NCBI GenBank assembly: GCA_963169105.1
Contig: OY720634.1
Span: forward strand, 112,342,281-112,406,280
Length of the DNA: 64,000 bases
Source of the DNA: Ceriagrion tenellum
Lineage: Eukaryota > Arthropoda > Insecta > Odonata > Coenagrionidae
Direction: 5' to 3'
Below are positions 10,586 to 20,822 of the stretch, in pieces; the first letter of the stretch is position 1, and each line of letters starts with the position of its first letter. A program made the translations under genes and the position numbers. The notes under the pieces are model-generated. The model was given only the letters and a program-made list of their open reading frames with translations. It was not told the origin of the DNA and did not search any database.

Positions 10586-10844
10586 ATTAAAACGCAACTA
10601 AGATTAAATGGATAAGGAAAATTTAAAGTTTGGGAATAAGCCAGGAACTATCTTTCAACCTATCAATACTACTAGTTAGAAAGCCTTCAACAAACACTAC
10701 AATTATCTTAGACAACAACCTAATAGGAAGCGCAAGAAAAGGCAAAGAAAAAATAGACCAAATTCTGAATCTACTGGGACTAGCCACGGATAAAACTTTA
10801 CGGAGTCACCCGACATGCACAATTGGGCGGATTTCTACAGAGGT

Positions 10845-10911
10845 CTATCCGCCTTGACCGGGAGTCGAACCCGGACCCCTCGATAACCGGCCGAGTGTTT
10901 TGGCCAGTTAA
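10845..10911 (-). mobile_element. tRNA-derived SINE, part 1 (split by MITE)
   Basis: On the minus strand the sequence runs TTAACTGGCCAAAACACTCG, GGCCGG, then GGTTCGACTCCCGG, which is a good Pol III B box. It breaks at TTAA (10908-10911), where a MITE begins. The remainder of the SINE resumes after 11529. The presence of an intact B box and the same head at 11575 and 11717 support a SINE rather than a lone tRNA. Confidence 0.8.
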
Positions 10912-11529
10912 GGTAGTTTGAGGGAAATATCATTTCACCAAGAAGTCAATGAGTTCAGTCTCATTTGATTGAAAAATATCTCACCCTTCCAAATATACCA
11001 AAATATCAGCATACCCCTTACGGAACTACTTTCCGAGATATTTTCCAAAACATGACAGCCATTTTACATGGGAAACGGTAGTACGTGCATGCACTCCAGA
11101 GAGAAATTATTTAAAAAATGACTTTCTAACAACTAGATTTCGTCAATTAAACTAACAGCGCATAGTTTGTATATTTTATAAACCATTTTTGAAAATAAAC
11201 CATATTGTCACCGCAGAAATTTTTTCAGGATCATAAAAAAAGCTGTTGTGAAGGAGAACCGTACCGCGCGAAAAAATTAGTCAAATTAAAGACCTATAGA
11301 GATATTTCTACTTAATATATTACAATTTCAGTCATATAAAAGTATAATATTGCACCATTAACGATGCAATGTTAAACTCATGCTGCCTACAGTTGCTGAA
11401 ATTAAAACGTATATTATTATTATATCGAAAGTCTTATTATTATATGAAAACTTGTTATTATACTAATATTATATTAAAGCTCGAATATGGCCTCCGTTAT
11501 GACTAGGGAACTATCTCGCTCAAACTACC
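10912..11529 (+). mobile_element. TTAA-flanked MITE, copy A (full length, 618 bp)
   Basis: Ends GGTAGTTTGAGGGAAATATC and (reverse complement) GGTAGTTTGAGCGAGATAGT form the terminal inverted repeats. The left flank is TTAA. Internal landmarks shared with the other copies are CTTCCAAATATACCAAAATA, TTTTTCAGGATCA, AACCGTACCGCGCG, AATTTCAGTCATATAAAAG and CATGCTGCCTACAGTTGCTG. There is no coding capacity. The transposase source is unknown; TTAA targets are typical of piggyBac and some Sola elements, but the termini do not look like piggyBac (CCC). Confidence 0.85.
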
Positions 11530-11560
11530 CTGAGGGCACCTGTGAATTTTTGTTATGGAA
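11530..11560 (-). mobile_element. tRNA-SINE leader, part 2
   Basis: GAGGGCACCTGTGAATTTTT is the inverse of the leader CAAAAATTCACAGGGGC that precedes the SINE head at 11717. It therefore completes the element interrupted at 10911. The expected second TTAA is missing, possibly lost by deletion between the repeated CTACC words. Confidence 0.65.
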
Positions 11561-11574
11561 GAGGACAATGTGTT

Positions 11575-11690
11575 GGAATTTTTTTGCGAGATTCCACAGA
11601 GGAAAAATCATCCGATTTGATAGGGACTCGAAGCCGGATTCCTCAATTTCCGGCCGTGTGTTTTAGCCAGTTAAGCTACCGAGGCGTCCT
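11575..11690 (-). mobile_element. tRNA-derived SINE, minus copy
   Basis: The minus strand carries GCCTCGGTAGCTTAACTGGC, TAAAACACACGGCCGG and a B-box-like GGCTTCGAGTCC, then a body with CTCTGTGGAATCTCGCAAAA. The B box has one change from GGTTCGA. It is head-to-head with the next copy. Confidence 0.8.
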
Positions 11691-11715
11691 CATTGAACAA
11701 CAAAAATTCACAGGG

Positions 11716-11815
11716 GCTCTTAACTGGCTAAAACACTCGGCCGGAAATCGAGAGATTCGGGTTCGAGTCCCGATCAAGGCGGATGGTTCATTCCCCTGCG
11801 GAATTTTGCAAAAAA
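11716..11815 (+). mobile_element. tRNA-derived SINE, plus copy
   Basis: CTTAACTGGCTAAAACACTC, GGCCGGAAATCGAG and a perfect B box GGTTCGAGTCCCG are followed by the body GGATGGTTCATTCCCCTGCG and a GCAAAAAAG tail. It forms an inverted pair with the minus copy, about 67 bp per arm. Confidence 0.82.
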
Positions 11816-12387
11816 GAAGACCAACGAACTGTTCAGCATTCGAACGAATATTCCATTTCCATCATTTTCAGGAACATCCAAACGTTACAACGCTAGACGT
11901 CTATCCAATTTTCACATCTTGGGCGAATTGCTAGAGATTTATCCACTTAATCAACCGCTTGTGGGCGGGCGTTGACACCGCACTTTCCGACGCAATCCCG
12001 CGAAGGATAACAAGGCTCTTACCCTCGCCACTCTCTCGAAAAAACACCCCCTCGACGCCCTCTTCCCCACGACTTCCCGCTCGACGACCACTTGCAATAA
12101 CGACCGGAAATTGAATAACGATCGATTCGCCTCCGCGTTTACTCCACCATCAATCCATCCCCATTCACAGATTAAACGCTGCTTTCACGTCCAAAACTGA
12201 GAGGAAAGAATGCGCGAGTGGACAAGGTTCGGGGGAAAAGGGAGTAATAAAAGATGAGTGCAGCGGATTAACGATAAGTAGAAGAGGATGTGAGAGGTTC
12301 AGAGAAAGACGAAGGAGATATGGCCAAAATGACTTGACCCACACAAAGAACCCTCGATAACTCGTGCCAATACAATAATATGAATGG
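11816..12387. other. No recognisable content
   Basis: Somewhat GC-richer sequence. It has no domain, repeat or RNA signature that I recognise. Confidence 0.45.
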
Positions 12388-13013
12388 TGGGCCTCTTAGG
12401 GTTTAGAGGATTTATATTATTATAGAGGGTCTACAGATTAAGGCAGGCTTAGTTATAATACAGTAAAAATCTCCAACACTATTACAAGCGACAGTCCCAA
12501 TCCCCTATTTCTCTCGTTTATTCTCTTCAGCTCGGATTAAGGCCCATTTCAGCGCGGCTGAAGGTAGTTTGAGCAAAATATCATTTCAACAAGAAATCAA
12601 TGCATTTGACTTCCATTAAAATAAAAATATCTTACCCTTCCAAAGATACCAAAATATCAGCCCCTAATCGAACTAATTTTCGAGGTTTTTGAAGAAGAAG
12701 TGGGCGTCTCAGGGTTTAGAGGATTTATATTATTAGAGAGGGTCTACAGATTAAGGCAGGCTTAGTTATAATACAGTAAAAATCTCCAACACTATTACAA
12801 GCGCTAGTCCCAATCCCCTATTTCTCTCGTTTATTCTCTTCAGCTTGGATTAAGGCTCATTTCAGCGCGGCTGAAGGTAGTTTGAGCGAAATATCATTTC
12901 ACCAAGAAATCAATGCATTTGACTTCGATTAAAAGAAAAATATCTTACCATTCCAAAGATACCAATATATCAGCCCCTAATCGAATTAATTTCCGAGTTT
13001 TTAAAATAAAAAT
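12388..13013. repeat. Tandem duplication, 2 x 313 bp
   Basis: Unit 1 (12388-12700) and unit 2 (12701-13013) align base for base with few differences. Landmarks GTTTAGAGGATTTATATTAT occur at 12401 and 12714. Each unit ends with the first 138 bp of the TTAA-type MITE, so the duplication post-dates the MITE insertion. Confidence 0.9.
12563..12700 (+). mobile_element. TTAA-type MITE, copy B (left end only)
   Basis: GGTAGTTTGAGCAAAATATC begins at 12563. The copy stops at the tandem-duplication breakpoint. It is an exact offset (313 bp) of copy C and so a by-product of the duplication, not an independent insertion. Confidence 0.88.
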
Positions 13014-13088
13014 ACCGTTTCTGTTACATGAGAGATAGTAAATGCGTGCCCTCCAGAACTTCATTTCAAAATTCAGAAATTCGTAGCA

Positions 13089-13502
13089 CCTACATCTAAA
13101 TCTACATAACAGCCTGCGAACCGCCGCATGGGCGAGTGGCAGGGGGTGTTAGGTCACCAGCCGTGTAAAGATGTAAGTTTTCGGGAAATGTAATGGTAAC
13201 ATTAATTTGTGGAGTGAATTTAGTGGAGCTCAATTTTTATTGTGGTCGCTGATTGTTCGTGGAAAGAACCAGTTTTTGTACCTATCTGTTCCGCAGTGTA
13301 ACTCTCTAACTTGATCGCATCTGTCAAACCTAGAGATGTGGTTAGGCGTCATGATAATATTCTCTGTGTCGCTCTGAAAAATATCAGTTCTGAATTTATC
13401 AAGCAACCTAAGTCTAGCGTGTAGCCTCCGAGTCGCCTGGGGCTCCCACCTTAATCCCTCTAAAAGTTCTGAGACACTATATGTACGCAGTACTGGGCGA
13501 AC
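13089..13502 (-). mobile_element. CR1-like LINE 3' end (subfamily C)
   Basis: It starts at its 3' tail (CTACATCTAAATCTACATAA on the plus strand) and terminal hairpin (CCGCCGCATGGGCG), then the 3' UTR motif CACCAGCCGTGTAAAGATGT. The minus frame (13511-13233) reads TYSVSELLEGLRWEPQATRR, LLDKFRTDIFQSDTENIIMT and FFPRTISDHNKN, then stops. It is truncated where Penelope-like sequence begins. Confidence 0.85.
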
Positions 13503-13998
13503 TATATCCACTCGTCTGAAGGAACACCGTAGGCATTTCCGGCTTGGTCAACCGGAAAAATCAGCAGTAGTTGAGCATAGCCTGAGTCGGGACCATAAGA
13601 TCATTTGGGATGACACGACTGTTCTTTGGCGATCCGGCCAATTTTGGGATCGCTTAACCAAAGAGGCGATAGAGATAAGGTTGGAGAGGAAGAATTTCAA
13701 CCGGGATACTGGTTATACGATCAGCAGCTCTTGGAATAGAATTCTGAGAAGAATTCAGAACGCCAGAGCTAAGACTCCGCTGGTCAACGGTCCTCCAATA
13801 CAACAATCGGGGCTCGACCAATCCCGCCCCGCCTAGCGCCAAATTAAACAATCTTTTTTAAACAAGCATCATTAGCCTTGAGAATGGGTGACGAGTCGGA
13901 ACCCGAAACGTCGGCTGTCTATAAAAATCTTACCCGGTGGCGAGCCCGAGAAATTTACACTAATTTAATTCGCCGGGAAAGTGTAAAATCATGCGTAG
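13503..13998 (+). pseudogene. Penelope-like element fragment: GIY-YIG C-terminus plus terminal repeat
   Basis: The frame from 13507 to the stop at 13836 reads TRLKEHRRHFRLGQPEKSAV, VEHSLSRDHKIIWDDT, FWDRLTKEAIEIRLERKNFN and RDTGYTISSSWNRILRR. The H-x-R--R, EHSL--H, R--REAIEI and FNRD-G---S-W sequence is the C-terminal half of the GIY-YIG nuclease of Penelope-like elements (PLEs). It lacks ATG because it is a 5'-truncated piece. The tail after the stop (13880-13998) carries CCCGAAACGTCGGC and CGCCGGGAAAG, in keeping with a PLE terminal repeat with a possible hammerhead-type core. The reverse transcriptase is absent. Confidence 0.8.
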
Positions 13999-14298
13999 TT
14001 TGTATTTTTTCTCAGCTATTTTTGAGAATTAATTGTCATCGGAGTAATTTATTCAGAATTGGAAGAAACCTACCGTTGTGAAAGTTTTAAACGTACCGCG
14101 TGGAGAAAATGAGTCAAGTTAAAGACTTATGCAGATATTTTATTAAATTGCATACAATTTCAGTCATATAAAGGATATTATCGCACCAATAATTATGCAT
14201 ATTTATTTCAAGCTTCCTACAGCTGCTGAAATTAAAACGTACAATAGCAATACGGTCTTCATTATAACTTGGGAACTATCTTGCTAAATCTACCTTAA

Positions 14299-14559
14299 TT
14301 CCGTCAAGATTGGTGCATAAATACCTCGTACTATACAACCTGGAGTTGGGTAGCTGGTATATCGTAGTAATCGATCCACAGAGGCCATTCTTTTTCTTCT
14401 ATTTCCCCACTTATACAACACCCTACCACTGAATCACGGCCTTTAACATCCTCACATTATCTGATACCAACGTACACAGCCCACGCTAAACGCAAAGCAC
14501 CAGGGGTTCACGGTTCGGTGTCCTATTAAACGGACGGAGTACTGCACTTGGGGAGTCCT
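14299..14559. other. No recognisable content
   Basis: Short mixed-composition stretch. No repeat or frame of interest was seen. Confidence 0.4.
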
Positions 14560-14680
14560 CTACGGGGCACCCAAGTAGAAATCAAAGATTCACAGGCAAA
14601 GCGTCAGCAACTGCCGGGGTTCGATCCGGATCTCCGGAGGGATAAGCCCAAGCCATCACACCACCTCAATCCCTTGAGAG
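14560..14680 (-). mobile_element. Possible tRNA-related SINE fragment
   Basis: On the minus strand TGGTGTGATGGCTTGGG could be an A box, and GGATCGAACCCCGG, 30 bp downstream, fits the B-box consensus G[AT]TCGANNC. The surrounding sequence is not repeated elsewhere in the window, so this is only a suggestion. Confidence 0.35.
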
Positions 14681-14880
14681 CCCTTCAGGGATTAGGGAGG
14701 GGTCAGTCAAGGAGTGCGGTCGAAGTACTCAGGGGGGAAAGAGGGACACATACGAACGAGGAAATATAAACCTCCGTCCAACCCCTGACCCGGCTTCCCC
14801 AGCAAAATGACCCTCGGTGCCCTCGTGCGATTCTCCCACCCAACATCGCTCTATCCCTCTCCTCCCGCTCAATCTAAATT

Positions 14881-15401
14881 CCGCACCGGATAGGCTCTCC
14901 CAAATTGGACACTGAGCAATCGATTGGCCCAAACGACCCACAGACGCCACTTCATAGAATATTTTATCATCATTGACTCATCTTAGACGGTAGAAACGAT
15001 CATGAGAACCAGATCAAGGAAATGTATGGCAGAAAGGAGAGGTATCGACAGTAATTTTTCTGTGAACAATAAGAAAATGTTATGGTTTTGACAAGTATAG
15101 CGTACAAAATACTTGAATCTCAGCAGGTAGACCCGACCAGGATCAGGTGATTGACAAATATTAACACTGGCAACACCAAAAACTGCATTATTAAGTCTGC
15201 CCCGAACAAATTAATCATACCTGATATCCGCACCTGTAATGCAGCCAAGTAGGTATATGTTTCACAGCCAAGTTTACCACCTGTTAACGATCTAGTCTAG
15301 CAATTTCTCCCGACAGATTTTCGGTGACTTAGCAACCAAGAAAGCAGCGCAGAGTTCATCTCAGTGCTATGGCCATTGAGGTAGGTGGAGAGGGCCTAAC
15401 G
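14881..15401. repeat. Unnamed interspersed repeat, copy 2 (no LINE insert)
   Basis: It is the contiguous partner of 273-1148. The join TCATCTTAGAC-GGTAGAAACG (14979-14998) crosses the point where copy 1 contains 366 bp of LINE. It is therefore a paralogous pre-insertion state. Confidence 0.85.
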
Positions 15402-16679
15402 ACACCAAACTGTTACCTGACAAACCGAAGTAATAACCATAGGGGTTATCCCTCCTCATTTCTTACTTTTATTTGAAAAACACGAGAGAATGAACGAATT
15501 AGCGGATGCAAAGCAAGATCATCCACCATCTGTTTGAAATGTAAGGCAAGTAACTCTTGAACCTATAGAAGTTACTTGGTGCTATTTAGTCTGATCGACT
15601 TACCTTAATTTTCACCAGGATTGTAGATAATTATTAATTTAAAAAATATACTTAGGGGGAACGCATGTTAACCCTCTAATGGACGAGCGAGTCAAATTTG
15701 TTGTTTCAAAATCATTGAAATATCTGTTATCTGAGAGGCTTTTCCATTTAGATGCTGCACTAGACAGAATTATAACGCTTCGGATTAAGTGTGTGGAAAG
15801 TTTCCTCTCTTTCAGCAGTTTGTCAAACAATTTGAATATATGAATGTGTGACGCTATTCACTGACGGTGGCGTGCCAAGGTGGACCTCTGAAACAAATGG
15901 TTCCAGCTGTCATATGAAGAAAAAATTTGGAAAGTTTAAATATAGGTACATTATGATGGTAATATTAAAGTATACCTTGTGTAAATATGATTATGTAAAG
16001 TATTATTGTAAATTAAATATATACACTACAAATATGTCCCATTTCAAAATAAATTTCATTATCAAATAAATTGTATTTTCTTCAAATGCTAAAATTGCAC
16101 AATTAATAAAAACATAATTTTTAAGCATGCTTTTCTAAAAATATATAAACAATCTAAAAACAGAAATATCTTAACATCGCAGTATAAAATAAAAAATTAG
16201 TCCCACGACTGTTGACTAGAAAAATATCGCTTGGGTGTAGACTCGATGGGACGCCTATGAAAACCTACGGGACGAAAGTTGGACACTTTTCCACTAGTCT
16301 GACTCGATTCATATTTTTGGTTCAATAAAGTGAAAACTATGTTGGGTAAAATGAAGAGGTAACCATGGATCCAGGGAAAAGCGAGCTAAAGAAAAGCATA
16401 TAAAAATCTAACATAGTAGCAGTATTATTTTCATGCTGATGTTTCATAATTCCGTCCAAAGAGGATTGAAGAAGTAAATGCAGGCTGATTACTGACAAAA
16501 CTATCGATGGATAACATCTTAAAATAGTAAAAAAAAAGAAGCGCGTCAGCCCGTAAGCGCTATGGGACAATCGGAATTGTCAATGATAGTGGGCAGACCA
16601 CGCCCAAGTTACATCTTCTAGTATAACCCATCATAGCAAGCGCTCTCTACGTCCACCTCAATAGCTGGGGCGAATGAAT
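15402..16679. other. Mostly AT-rich unassigned sequence
   Basis: No domain was recognised in the short frames (for example 15639-15830 minus, 15848-16069 plus). Positions 16645-16675 on the minus strand resemble the end of the repeat at 1106-1140 (GCTATTGAGGTGGACGTAGA). Confidence 0.4.
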
Positions 16680-16935
16680 AATATCAGGTTGTGGTTAGGA
16701 ACGATGAGAGAGATGGGTGAATTCCCAGGACTGCGGAAAAAGAACGGGCTAAGGAAGAATGGTATAGAGGAAAGGAAGTTGGAGACGAATATTCCGAGAA
16801 GGCAGAAATGAAGGACATAGAACGAGTTGAGGAGTGAAGGCATGCTAAAGTGGGGAGAAGGCAGGGAAAGCATCTCGCGAAGGGAAAGGAGGGAGAATTA
16901 AATTTTGGACGGAATTGAAATGAGAAGGTATGAGG
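16680..16935 (+). pseudogene. Highly diverged RTE-like C-terminal remnant
   Basis: The plus strand has the purine-rich run GAGAATTAAATTTTGGACGG AATTGAAATGAGAAGGTATG. It parallels the 'GAATT-TGGACGAATTGAGAA' ending of the fragments at 19660, 62240 and 62500. Only this ending is convincing. Confidence 0.4.
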
Positions 16936-18042
16936 AACCTGCCCTTTTGACCGCGATATCAATGAGAGACGTGAACGCTCCATTACATGCAGATAATAGT
17001 CAACTGCATTATTTTCAGTCACGTGACTCTCAATTTCGGCTCATTAGCATTAGTATATTCTCTCAAATTTGTACACTGAGCGATTCGTACAATTTTTCTT
17101 TAAAGTTACGCAGTTATTCAAGGACGCAGCAATTTCCTCTCTATGTGAAGGCAGCCTCCACACAGTTACTCCTACAGACTACCAAAAGCTATCCGAATTT
17201 TTGTACTAAGAAAATGTAATTTGGAGATTGATTTCTGGAGAGTAACGGACTAGTATTATTATTTTTTTAAATTCAAAGATAGACTGAGGATATCAGTGGA
17301 AAAAAGAGACATAAATGTACAAAAAATAGAAATTAACAGAGAAAATATATTTTGAAAATTGCATGTACTATCACTCGCAAAAGGGAGATAATTTAATTCA
17401 CGGATAGAATATGAGATAAGTGTGTTACGACGGTCATTTATACATGACAAGGGCAGTTGACGGGTTAGGAGTGACGCGATGGCAAGAATGTGACTGAAAG
17501 TGTAAAACTATGACCCCGAAGTTAGCGTAGGATCATTCCAAAAACCAGCAACTAACTGGTATGGTACCCAATAGTAATGATAATGAATCACCCCATGCCA
17601 CGCGCCCAACAGGTGGCTTGGACGACAGTACATCGTAGGTGAAGACCCCTAGCCGAGAAAGAGAGCCACGTAGCGGATCAGGGATCGTACCTTAGGGAAA
17701 GAGGGCGACCGTTGGACTCCTTACCTCGGTCCCCGCACAGCTCAGGGACTGTTTGACCAGTGATGGGACCGCCGACCAAATGTGTACAGAAATACCATTC
17801 CCACTACCCTTTCACTTGTTCTCAGAGCTTGTTTGCTTGGCTTCCACGGCCTCCCAATCCCTCCCCCGTAAGCTGAAGATGACTTTTAACCTTTACCTTT
17901 ATGAATCAATACTGCCTGGCAACACTCCAAGAGCCCCTTCATTAAATTAATTCATAAGTAAGCAGCAACAACGTTCTCCCAACCACACCCACGAGCGCCA
18001 CACACGGGAACCTGGTTCTGTCGCGTTGGCGAGCAAAGGATC
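16936..18042. other. No recognisable content
   Basis: Short open frames only. A GC-richer block at 17590-17760 has no similarity that I can place. Confidence 0.4.
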
Positions 18043-18785
18043 ATACATCTACATCTACACACCACCCTGCGAGCCGCCGCATGGGTGTGTGGCAGGGGGT
18101 GTTAGGTCACCAGCCGTGTAAAGATGTAAGATTTGGGGAGGTGAAATGGTGACGTGTATTATGGGAGTGTATTTAGTGGAGCTCAGTTTTTATTGTGGTC
18201 CCTTATTGTGCGCGGAAAGAACGAGTTTTTGTACCTATCTGTTCGGCGGTGTCTCTCAATTATTTTTTCGCTGCTATTAGAGATGTAATGAGGCGTCATG
18301 ATAATATTCTCTGAGTCACTCTGTAACACACCAGTTCTGAATTTCTCCAGTAATCTAAGCCTAGCGTGTAGCCTCCGAGTCCCTACGGGCTCCCACCTAA
18401 ATCCCTCTAAAAGTTGTGAGACACTGTATGTTCGCTTGTAGCTTGTAGCAATAGCATTATGGAAATTTTAACGAAGCGCGCTGCTTTTCTTTGTATTTTA
18501 ATTAATTGTTTTGGTTAAATCTTTATGACCAGGGTCCCAAATGCTCGCGGCGTACGCGAAGTGTGGCGTAACCAGAGCATCTTTCTTTGACTATTTCATC
18601 CGAGGACCTTCCAATTATACGCTTAACAAAATCTAGTTTCTTTAATGCTGTGCCGCATGTGTTTTGTATGCGTGTTCCCCACGATATATCAGAAGTTAAG
18701 ATGATTCCAAGATATTTTACTGAATCTGAAGATTTTATGCTAATTGGATTGAGTTTTCCGAATGACATACCGAAGGTCGCTGGCT
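18043..18785 (-). mobile_element. CR1-like LINE, 5'-truncated (subfamily C)
   Basis: The 3' tail (TACATCTACATCTACACACC), the terminal hairpin and CACCAGCCGTGTAAAGATGT are at the left. The minus frame near 18768-18523 reads MSFGKLNPISIKSSDSVKYL, GIILTSDISWGTRI, ALKKLDFVKRIIGRSSDEIV, then shifts frame before the LGPWS that stands for the usual SIWDP. It has several frameshifts and is inactive. Confidence 0.88.
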
Positions 18786-18854
18786 CGATTTCAACCGAAG
18801 GGATGCAATTTGCTCAAACATTCATGATCCAACTCCCTCAGGCATGCTAACGGC

Positions 18855-19085
18855 CATATGATCCCGAATGAAACCCAACAATTGAAAATAAATGGGAGAA
18901 AGCGACTAACATAGCAACTACGAGGGCTGTATACCACGGTCAAAAACGCCTCAGCAAACATTTGCGCGCTATTACCTATGTTAGGACACTGCTTTGCAAC
19001 TTGAAGCAAATTTACATCTATAACGTAAAGATAAGGCTGGTGAAGACTCTGACACGGAGCGTGGCGCTCTATGGCGTCGGAGACT
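18855..19085 (+). pseudogene. RTE-like LINE fragment upstream of the C-terminal domain
   Basis: The frame reads KIRLVKTLTRSVALYGVG, the motif before ETWTL. The upstream sequence GGCTGTATACCACGGTCAAA recurs at 24266-24290. The reading is lost at the palindrome 19097-19132. Confidence 0.6.
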
Positions 19086-19096
19086 TGATCATTGCA

Positions 19097-19132
19097 AAGC
19101 GAGGACGTATACCTATGTATACGTCCTCGCTT
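19097..19132. repeat. Perfect 16-bp-arm palindrome
   Basis: AAGCGAGGACGTATAC, loop CTAT, then the exact reverse complement. It sits at the junction between two RTE-like pieces and is followed by short TACATACATACAT repeats. Confidence 0.9.
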
Positions 19133-19154
19133 ACATACATACATGGGGTTTGAT

Positions 19155-19805
19155 ATGTGAGTGTGGAGAATAAAATAAAAGGAGAGCTGGGTGGCAAGAG
19201 GGATGAACGAGGGTGTATTGAACAGAGTTGGAGAGGAAACTGGTGGCAGAGGTTCGGATGAGACAGAAGAGATGGATGGAGAATGTTTAGAAAAGAGGGG
19301 GAGTGTTGAAAAGAGTAATGAAGGGAAGAACAGAGAAACGTGGAAGAAGAAAGAAGAGGATAGGAATTTAGGATGAAATCGGAAGAGGGAAATAACGGCG
19401 GAACGGAAATAACGGAAAAGGAATTCAAGAGGGACCTAATGGCGGATTCCGTAGAGGGAAAACGGAACGATATTCCGGGAATTAGGACGTTAGAATAAGT
19501 ACTGCCCAAGGATGGAGAGGGTGAGCTGAGTGGCGAGACGGACGAACGAAGAGGTATTGCATACGTTTGGAGAGGGAGCTGATGGAGGAGGCAGAAGAGG
19601 AGAGAGAACGTTTTGAAAAGAGGGCATTAGACGGGAGAGAAATGGCGAAGCGTGGAAGATGAAAGGAATTATGGACGAATTGAGAAAAGGAAGACGATAT
19701 GAGGATATTAAGAGAGATCTAATGAGGGATCACGTATAAGAGGGAAAACGGAATGATATGCCACATATTAGGACAATAGAATACGCACTGTTCAAAACGT
19801 AGCGA
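19155..19805 (+). pseudogene. RTE-like C-terminal region, two tandem diverged copies
   Basis: Unit 1 (about 19179-19510) and unit 2 (about 19517-19805) both run GAGCTG-GTGGC, a GAGGAGA-rich stretch, AAAAGAGGG, then GGAAAACGGAACGATAT / GGAAAACGGAATGATATGCC and 'ATTAGGACG-TAGAATA'. The peptides correspond to the EEL-VR-R, GNRGE-W and MDELRKGRRYEDIKR region seen better at 60900-61140 and 62018-62400. Frames are broken throughout. Confidence 0.6.
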
Positions 19806-20479
19806 ATGCTGAGATGAAAGTCCTATTTCTGACACACTTAGGTTTCGCTAACACATCATGAAGCCGGGAGGAGAAAACAGTTCCACACATCAATTTTCAA
19901 GTACCCAGACAAACACTGATTCCAAGTTTCACCATGAGTAACTCAACTCGAATTAAACAGAAATGAAATTTGGTTATACTCCTAATAAACTTCTCCTCTA
20001 CGAGAATATTAATTGTTCAGGGAAACATTATGGAAATCCGTATGCATACAACTAAATGAAGAGTAAAATTTCGATTCTGCGTTTATGAGTTACACGAGAG
20101 TCATCAAGGGAGATCCAGCTTTGAGAAGAACATCTTTACGAAGCAATATGGAAAATCCCGAGCAATACACAGGGCAGTATAATAAGAGCGTTTTGACAAC
20201 AAGACCGCATCTAATCGAATACGAACTAATATAGACCCAAAGAGACTTGAGTTCCTTGTTATTTTTTTTGACGTCTCAGCAGTAGCTAAAATTGAATCCC
20301 TCCAATCCTTCTCCAATATGTCTGTAATCCTTTCGAAATATGTTCTAGAGCTAAGCCACACAACTCAAATCATTTGAAATCACATTCAAACGGAAAGATA
20401 ACTACCATTTCTACAACTCTCTCTCCCCGATTCAACTTGAAAAGCTTGGATTTCTTAATATATCTCTTAATACCATGTA
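19806..20479. other. No recognisable content
   Basis: AT-rich sequence. The open frame at 20104-20361 minus has no motif that I know. Confidence 0.4.
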
Positions 20480-20822
20480 TGAGACTGAAAAAATAAACTT
20501 GAGGTACTCAGAACTTCAGAACTAGTGTGTTTCAGAGCGACATTGAGAATATTATCATGACGCCGCACTACATCTCTACGTCTGACAGAAGCAAAAAAAT
20601 AAGAGATACATTGTCGAACAGAAAGACACAAAAATTCGTTCTTCCCGCGCAAAATAAGCGACCACAATAAAAACTGAGCTTCACTACATGCACTCCCATA
20701 ATATTAGTGACCATTTCACCTCACAAAACCTTATCCCTTACCTCTTTACACGGCTGGTGTCCTAACACCCCCAGTCAAAGCCCATGCGGCGGCTCGCAGG
20801 GTAGTACGTATGTTGATGTGTG
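20480..20822 (+). mobile_element. CR1-like LINE 3' end (subfamily C)
   Basis: It has a degenerate ORF2 end (CRTERHKNSFFPRKISDHNKN near 20614-20670), the UTR words ACTGAGCTTCACTACATGCA and TCTTTACACGGCTGGTGTCC, a decayed hairpin and a GTATGTTGATGTG tail. Confidence 0.82.

Larger units (their letters stand above)
12876..14294 (+). mobile_element. TTAA-type MITE, copy C, interrupted
   Basis: The left part (12876-13088) begins GGTAGTTTGAGCGAAATATC. The right part (about 13999-14294) carries AACGTACCGCGTGGAGAAA, AATTTCAGTCATATAAAGG and the terminus CTACC followed by TTAA (14295-14298). The 0.9 kb between them is a LINE 3' end and a Penelope-like fragment. The left TTAA has decayed to TGAA. Confidence 0.85.

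Noticed and set aside
10845..10911. A functional tRNA gene
   Set aside because: The B box is good, but the acceptor stem does not pair, the copy is interrupted at TTAA, and two related copies show that it is a SINE head.
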